NCBI GenBank assembly: GCA_026874595.1
Contig: CM049307.1
Location: 20,689,079-20,753,078, forward strand
DNA: 64,000 nucleotides
Direction: 5' to 3'
DNA from: Sipunculus nudus
Lineage: Eukaryota > Annelida > Sipuncula > Golfingiida > Sipunculidae
Shown: one piece after another, positions 57,776 through 64,000 of the stretch
How positions within the stretch are numbered: position 1 is the stretch's first letter
How the letters are laid out: each line of letters opens with the position of its first letter
Translations under genes and position numbers: made by a program
Notes under the pieces: generated by a model
Told to the model about the DNA's origin: nothing
Database searches by the model: none
Seen by the model: only the letters and a program-made list of their open reading frames with translations

Positions 57776-58621
57776 TCCTTCAATGATGAACTAATCGACA
57801 TGGAAGGATGGCATGAACGCGAGTTCACGTAAATGGCTACACTGATAGGTTTCGATCTAATAAGTAAGATTTCATCAACCCAATTTTGGAGGTAGTGAAA
57901 AAAAATATGTTTTTCAAGCTTCCTTCTAATGATCCTGTTGAAGATGATTTATATTGTTGCTTGTACACTTTTTGCTGCTCACTCAAAAAAAGGGATCCGA
58001 TTATGTGTAAATACAATTTTGATACAATTATTTTTATTACAAATCATATTCAATCGTTAAAAACTGTTTCTTCTCTTTGACGTCAGTGAGTCAACCATAA
58101 TGCGTATGTCACTCAAGTTATTATACCAATAGAGTCGTGTATTCCATGTTAATTAACTGGATAAAAGGAACCAAAGGGAATTGTGGGGAATGAAATATTC
58201 CTATTGTTTTTACAAAGCTCCAAACATAGCAAAATATATTTATTTCAGAACTATAAAAGTTAAGTAAATTGCCTGATACCGTATTATCTGATTAGTAATT
58301 AGAAGTGAATACACGGATTAAGTCAGAGGGGCAGAATGGCGTTAATTAGTAATAAAATATTTTTTAATGAAGAACTTTTTTTTGCCTTTTACGGATCACG
58401 ACATATCACCCACGCTTTAAAGAAATATTAGTACAGGCTCTGGATTACGGGTACTGGATAAATTGCATTCCTTTTAAAAAAGAGATATATAGGAATCGTT
58501 CATCCTGGCTGGTCATATACATCATTGTCCGTCGGTTATATTTGCATTCACACATTTTGACTTTCTATCTTTTCGACATTTAACCTCTGTGACCTTTGAG
58601 GAATCAATCAGGTTTGACTGG

Positions 58622-58631
58622 TAGATGGCGC
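58622..58631 (+). promoter_or_regulatory. CTCF-like core motif
   Basis: TAGATGGCGC followed by TG, sharing 12 bases (TAGATGGCGCTG) with the motif at 55663. Confidence 0.3.
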
Positions 58632-58912
58632 TGTGTCCAGGTGTGTAGTAAACCAGCAACTCAAATGTGAATTCACTTTTTCTATGTGCGGGTGCTATGC
58701 ATAACATTTAAAGATGGTAATGAATTCCGAAAAGGTTTATATTTTAGACAAATTAACTTATAACAAACACATATACACACATACTTTCAATCCATTATAA
58801 ATTCATAATCAATTTGAGTGCTTATTTGAAAAAAAATGTATATACGTGAATATCTGCATGTATGCATTATATGATGTAATTAGTATGCCATACAGTGTTG
58901 TAAAGCATAAAG

Positions 58913-58916
<4 letters not shown>

Positions 58917-58971
<55 letters not shown>
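58917..58971. repeat. (TA)n microsatellite
   Basis: About 27 uninterrupted TA units. Confidence 0.97.
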
Positions 58972-58974
<3 letters not shown>

Positions 58975-59879
58975 TTCCCAGGTATATTTCTAGGTGATTA
59001 TATTCAAGACTCCAGTTTTATTTGAATTTACCCAGGCTGTCCAACAATCCTTATTTTCTTACTTATATTTTCTTCGTTCCCATTTTTCATACTTTTTTTC
59101 TTCAAAACACCTTCTTTCTCTATTTGTTACTAACATTTTATGTTTGCGTTTTATTGTATTGGGTAATTACAAAATGCCGTGTACTCTTGAGTAGGCAGTT
59201 TAGTAAAAGTAATCTATTAAGGCCAATATTAAGCAACATGTGATTAAAACATACAGATACACCCTGAGCATCATATGTATCATAAAAGGTTTGTGTATGT
59301 TCTCATTAATATCAATTTACATTAATTATCCAGGATATAGTCAAGCAGGCATGCTTAATTGAATGCTGCTGGTACATGCGTAAATTGAAGTCTGTCATAT
59401 TTTTACCTATACATTGGATCTATTTTTCCTTATAATTATTTTACTTTTGTCAAGCTGTTTTCTATACTTTCAGTACTATTTTGTACTACATTTTTCATAT
59501 GGATATATACTTAAAGTATTTCTGTTGCTTGGTTTATATAAATTTCTCTATTAATTTATGGTGTATCAGATATCTTTGATTAAGATAAGAACATAAGTTG
59601 CGACATCAAGGAAAGTTTATCATTGTTTTCAAGTCCATAAATATAGGTGGTTAATCCAAGTGCCTTTTAAAAGAAAACCAAATGTTAATATACAAGTCAT
59701 ATATACGGGCTTCTTGAGCGCATCATCGTTTGATGTCTTGTTGGTAAATATAAGTGATCCTTGGGGACTCAGATCGGAAATAATGTGGTAATAGTAATGT
59801 GCTTGAACGAATCGGTTACATAAAAAGTAATTAACAGAACTACAATGAAATAACTCGATTAATGTGAGGTAATAATTTT

Positions 59880-60480
59880 AAATTGATGCTAGGCAACTTA
59901 TGGTTAAGAGAAGCACTGCTGCGGCAGATTCCCCGCCAGCCTTTTATTCAGTAGACGACATCTGCCTGGCTGGGAGACCAAATGAAGCATCGCTAGTCTT
60001 CGCATCCGAGTCCCGGAAAGGCTCGTTAAGCAACATAAGCGATGTCTGTTTATATCTATGATGCTCCAGTCCCTTTGATATCAGTATGTTTATTTGATCT
60101 GAAGATTAGACGGATACAAGACCGCGGATAGACTACCGGCCCCGCATAAAATGACCGCCTGGATAGTGATTTCTGATAGATATATGTGACAGTAATGGCT
60201 TGGTTAGGAGACAGATTCCCCCGGCCCCCGGCTATGACAACAATAACACAAAACTGATCATATTAATTAGATCTGCTCTCTCCGAACCGCCAGATCACGT
60301 TGCCGCGAGAACATTAAGATGGCCGTTCGAGATTTGATTGGCAATACCGTAAAGATGATAACATATACAGTGACACGCCTTGTCGTGCAATATGGTGTTC
60401 CGGGCCATCAAATCGCGTTTTATGTTCACAGTTTGGTCTCAGGAAATTATATGGGTAACCTAAATAGGTCTTAAAATCAC
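59880..60480. other. GC-richer non-coding island, unexplained
   Basis: Against AT-rich surroundings this segment is markedly GC-richer and less repetitive, with no long open frame. It contains AAGATGGCCG at 60316-60325, resembling a YY1 core, and runs such as GCATCCGAGTCCCGG. It could be a conserved non-coding element, an enhancer or an unannotated RNA. I do not recognise it. Confidence 0.35.
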
Positions 60481-60648
60481 CTTTTTTGCCGTTAGGGGAC
60501 CCGTTAGTCTATATTACTTGTGGCATCAGAGTCTTTTGTATATTTTAGGGACTGCTCTGTATACCTATTTGCTGACGATAATTGCCTTTTCTGCCATTTG
60601 AGAAAGTTAAGGAAAACAAAGACATAGGAAATGTCTTTAACTATAATG

Positions 60649-60716
60649 CTCCCTCTCTCTCTCTCTCTGTCTCTCTCTCTCTTTCTCTCTCTCTATATAT
60701 ATATATGTGTGTGTGT
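60649..60716. repeat. (CT)n-(TA)n-(TG)n compound microsatellite
   Basis: CT units with occasional G or T interruptions pass into a short TA run and then GTGTGTG. Confidence 0.95.
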
Positions 60717-61327
60717 ATTTATTTATTTATATTAGAATTTTAACACATTTACAAACACTTATTTATAGATATATAATAACGTTTCTTATTTGTGTTATAG
60801 TCTGCATGTGTTATAGGCGGCGTTAATTGAAACAAATATTTTCTATAACTAATAATATAATTTTCCTAAAATTGTAAATCAGCTTCAATAAGTAAGCTGT
60901 AATGAAGGGAGGAGACATATATAAAGGCCTATAGTTAACTATAGAATCAAAGCAAAACACCATATTGCAAAATACCTTTGTTTGAGAATTTAGTGTCATA
61001 AACATTCTAAACAAAAATTAAAACTATCTGAGTGAGGCTGGCAACCAATGACATCATGTCATCTGTTCACAAGATTCAGAATAACAATTAAGGTGTTGTG
61101 ATTTTGTTTGTCATGGGGTTTTTATATCGTAAAGGGCCTTTCATTTATTATTTAGGACATGTATTGTATTGCAGGAACTTTGGGTATGTGGCCTACTTTC
61201 GATCATGAAGAATGTTTTATCACGTTTAAGAGTAAAATCGAAAAAAAATTAATGGTTAACTTTAAAGTTCCTTCATACATGTGTGTGCATGCATGTGTGG
61301 GGGAGAGATAATCAGAATAGAAATTCA

Positions 61328-61335
61328 ATATATAT

Positions 61336-61394
<59 letters not shown>

Positions 61395-61395
61395 C
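61328..61395. repeat. (TA)n microsatellite, interrupted
   Basis: TA repeat with CATACATACATA and TGTA interruptions. Confidence 0.95.
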
Positions 61396-62789
61396 AACAA
61401 TTGAAAATCGTTAATAAAAATGATAATCTGCCACACGCAAGATTCTATAACTCACGTAAAACTGTTTAGACTGTCAAACCTACATGTGCACAGTTCAACG
61501 TCAGTGACTTATGTGTCTGCTGTTTCGCCCGATGCCTTCAAGAAATACAACATTTTATAAACGATTCTATTACTCAGTCGTTTTGACCCTTATCGTTGCA
61601 ACAAGGAAGGTGAATTAAGCCATATTAAATAAACCTGAGGAGGTCGAGAGCTTGCCTGAGGGTTATCAACTCCGGGTTTGTGTACTAGATTGCCTGCCAC
61701 ATGCGAAGTCTACCACGACTTCTGTATACAAGTCATATCTTGTGGAACGAACTGTGCCAACAAACCAAACAGCTCGGGGGCACAAGAAAACAAATTGAAT
61801 CAGATATCAAGAAATCGCAATCAGATTCTAGTGACTAATCTTCTGTCACGGGATGGATTTATTGTATCACTTAACACTGGCCCCGACCAACTGCCACGCA
61901 GATATGTTAGATAATGTCACGGCGGCCGGCGGTCATTTAATTGCTTGGTTTGGATGTGGCTTGCCATGTCCCATGTACACAAATCAACCTTGCATTGTCT
62001 AGAGCTCAGTCTTGCTTGCCATGTCACCGAAGGAAGCAAACAAACTGAATACAATAATTAATAAAAAAATATACAAATTTTTTTTTTTTATTATTATTAT
62101 TATTATTCGATTTTTAGATAAAATATTACATGCAATATAAATGTGTATTGAAGACCCTCATTTTATACACAATACATTTAATAAATATAACACAGTAATT
62201 TATTTTTCAGTTATAACTAATTTGACAGCATGCGGCTGCCATCTTGCTGAAGAAGAAGTCGTATCAACAATGACGTTTGAAACATTAATTGCAATCATTT
62301 GGAGATACTTAAAATAAAACACTTTTGAGTCAGAGTGGGCCTCATAGCGGACCGTTTTCAGATTTACCAGTATCCTCCACAGAATAATTTTTGTTCCGGG
62401 ATTCTCACTTGCCGTCAGCTGATTTGTTTCTATTACCTGTTTCGGATCTGCATGGATGCGGATTCCTTACTCTGGTGGGAATATGCGCTCTGTTATATAG
62501 TGTCATCCGGCTTATGTATTAACTGACCAGTTGGTCAAAAATGACACACTGTACATATGTTGTGTTTACCCACAGTATATATAGAGTAATATTTGTCCCA
62601 AGAAAAGAAGAGTATATAGACAGCGATCAAATACAATTATAATACTAAATCAGAAATTCAAATACAAATATATATAATTTGATGTTATGCATGTTTAACT
62701 AAGAAATACGAAATAATGCGAAACTGTTTTCGAGCCCTGCATGGAATTACCTGACTGTTAACAGCAAACAGGAATAACCATTTTATCTA

Positions 62790-62982
62790 TACCGTCATCA
62801 TAAGCATCATTACCATTAACATCATCATTAATAACATGAACATCAGCATTTTCATCACCACCACCAACATGGCGCAGTCATCACTTTCATCATCGTCCCA
62901 GAATCAATATCCAGCAGCAGCAGCCAGCTATAGCAGCATCAAGAAGAGTATATCATCACCACTAGAGCCCTGGAACAATTAA
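62790..62982 (+). repeat. CAT/TCA-rich stretch with a 37-codon open frame
   Basis: Degenerate CATCAT/TCATCA units fill the stretch. An ATG at 62869 in the context CACCAACATGG opens 37 codons to a TAA at 62980, rich in Ser, Gln and Ala. The composition is what a TCA/CAG-rich simple repeat gives by chance, so I do not call a gene. Confidence 0.5.
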
Positions 62983-63025
62983 TAATAACTATATATAACG
63001 ATCAATGATCATGGCGGAACGAAAG

Positions 63026-63029
<4 letters not shown>

Positions 63030-63081
<52 letters not shown>

Positions 63082-63173
63082 GGCTCTGATATGAACCGTA
63101 ACCATAAATAAATACTATATAGTACCACATTCTTTAACTGAATGATATATATATGTATATATATATATATATA
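63030..63173. repeat. Two (TA)n tracts
   Basis: About 24 TA units at 63030-63078, then a shorter interrupted run at 63146-63173. Confidence 0.95.
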
Positions 63174-64000
63174 TTACAGTATTGACCTTTTGGTTTAATT
63201 GTAATCTGTATCGCATGAAAAACATTGCATTATTGGCATGACGAATCTGGGCTAAGAATGGATATTAAAGGCAAATTTACTGCAATTGCAACATTTGTTG
63301 ACCATCCGTTGATCTGTTTGTTTTTTATACACGATTGTGATAAGAAAGTGAGGTTTATACTTCTTCTTTTGTCGCTTACTTGCATCACTATAAGACAAAA
63401 TTAAGGGTCTTCCCTATATATGTACTGGTTATAAAAATCAGAATCTAAATAGACCGTGCATTATTGTCATACCAGGTTGATTTCACCGGCCGTTTGTTAC
63501 ATGGTATTGTTTTCAGAATGTTGAGGTATTCCTCCCTATGGGAATTAGTTTGTTGTTTTTGCCAAACTTGAAAATAGAAAATCTATTGATCATCGAAAGA
63601 TCACTCATAGTAGTTATATCCATAAAGTATTCATTTTACTTGTCTATACGTGTGAGATTCAATAAATGTTCCATATATACCAGCTTTTCCGCAATCTTGT
63701 AGTATACAGTAACAAATGAACGTAAAACACACGGAATGTTTCCATTCTGTTATAGCACTATTTATGCATGTCAAACAGAAAGCAGTCAGTGACCGCATGC
63801 ATGTTTACCTCCCCTTATATGGGGATACAAGATCTGGAATATTATCGGGAACCTGGTAATAAAGCTATATATGCAAGGTGTGTGCTTCTTAAACGCAAAC
63901 AGAGATATGAATCTAAGCTGATAGAAAATTGTTTCAAAATAATTTTCTTGAACTCCATGGTTGTATCATAAGACAGCCCTGCCGGCCATACGGAACAAAG

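Larger units (their letters stand above)
55050..59880. other. Non-coding interval with three CTCF-like cores
   Basis: TAGATGGCGC occurs at 55663-55672, 58622-58631 and, inverted, 57766-57775. Otherwise AT-rich with no convincing coding exon. Confidence 0.5.
60720..64000. other. No recognised gene
   Basis: AT-rich DNA with simple repeats. It includes a YY1-like GCTGCCATCTTG at 62235-62246 and a CAT/TCA-rich stretch at about 62790-62960. Short open frames lack family resemblance. Confidence 0.5.

Noticed and set aside
62869-62982. 37-codon open frame with a good start context
   Set aside because: Its Ser/Gln/Ala content follows directly from a TCA/CAG-rich simple repeat, and no promoter or homology is seen.

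Overview
The window is eukaryotic, animal DNA: AT-rich, dominated by non-coding sequence, with GT-AG introns, long (TA)n microsatellites and many interspersed repeats. Actin protein features (376 residues, Met-Cys-Asp-Glu N-terminus, Ser-Ile-Val-His-Arg-Lys-Cys-Phe C-terminus) and several repeat families ending in GGACGG/GTCCGT tracts with short terminal hairpins suggest a lophotrochozoan, most likely a mollusc such as a bivalve. That placement is an inference, not a species identification.

The only intact protein genes I can support are four actin genes. Each has two coding exons split by one phase-0 intron after codon 42. Actin-1 (9892-11391), actin-2 (22093-23643) and actin-3 (32633-34342) lie on the minus strand; actin-4 (49649-51186) lies on the plus strand, so actin-3 and actin-4 are divergent. 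A fifth, broken copy (16372-17184) lies between actin-1 and actin-2. All four intact genes appear to have a remote non-coding first exon (about 40-60 nt) and a 5'UTR intron of about 1-3 kb. Their promoters share one layout: a CArG box inside a longer conserved motif, then about 270-310 bp later a TGAGTCA (AP-1-type) site, then a TATA box 14-18 bp further on. Duplicated DNA also surrounds the pseudogene: its upstream side matches actin-1, its downstream side matches actin-2.

Region by region. 1-4.2 kb: no recognised gene. 4.3-6.6 kb: tandem ~148-bp repeats and a related hairpin-ended repeat. 7.2-8.5 kb: decayed non-LTR retrotransposon. 9.9-12.8 kb: actin-1 and its promoter. 13-16.3 kb: non-coding, partly duplicated at 20-22 kb. 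16.4-19.9 kb: actin pseudogene with a 1.4-kb insertion in its 5'UTR intron. 22.1-27.1 kb: actin-2 with promoter. 28.1-29.3 kb: composite tandem repeat. 30-32 kb: foldback element relics, microsatellites and G/C homopolymers. 32.6-36 kb: actin-3 with promoter. 36.6-41.7 kb: hAT-like elements, microsatellites and a 1.2-kb inverted-repeat-bounded element. 42-48.2 kb: nothing recognised apart from simple repeats. 48.3-51.5 kb: actin-4 with promoter and poly(A) signal. 51.5-64 kb: a LINE 3' relic, a foldback element, microsatellites, several CTCF-like motifs and a GC-richer unannotated island near 60 kb.

The genes are paralogous members of one cytoskeletal/contractile family rather than a pathway. 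The shared CArG, E-box and TATA arrangement suggests common, possibly muscle-biased control. I found no CRISPR, tRNA, rRNA or operon-like system, and no clear sign of a wholly novel molecular system.
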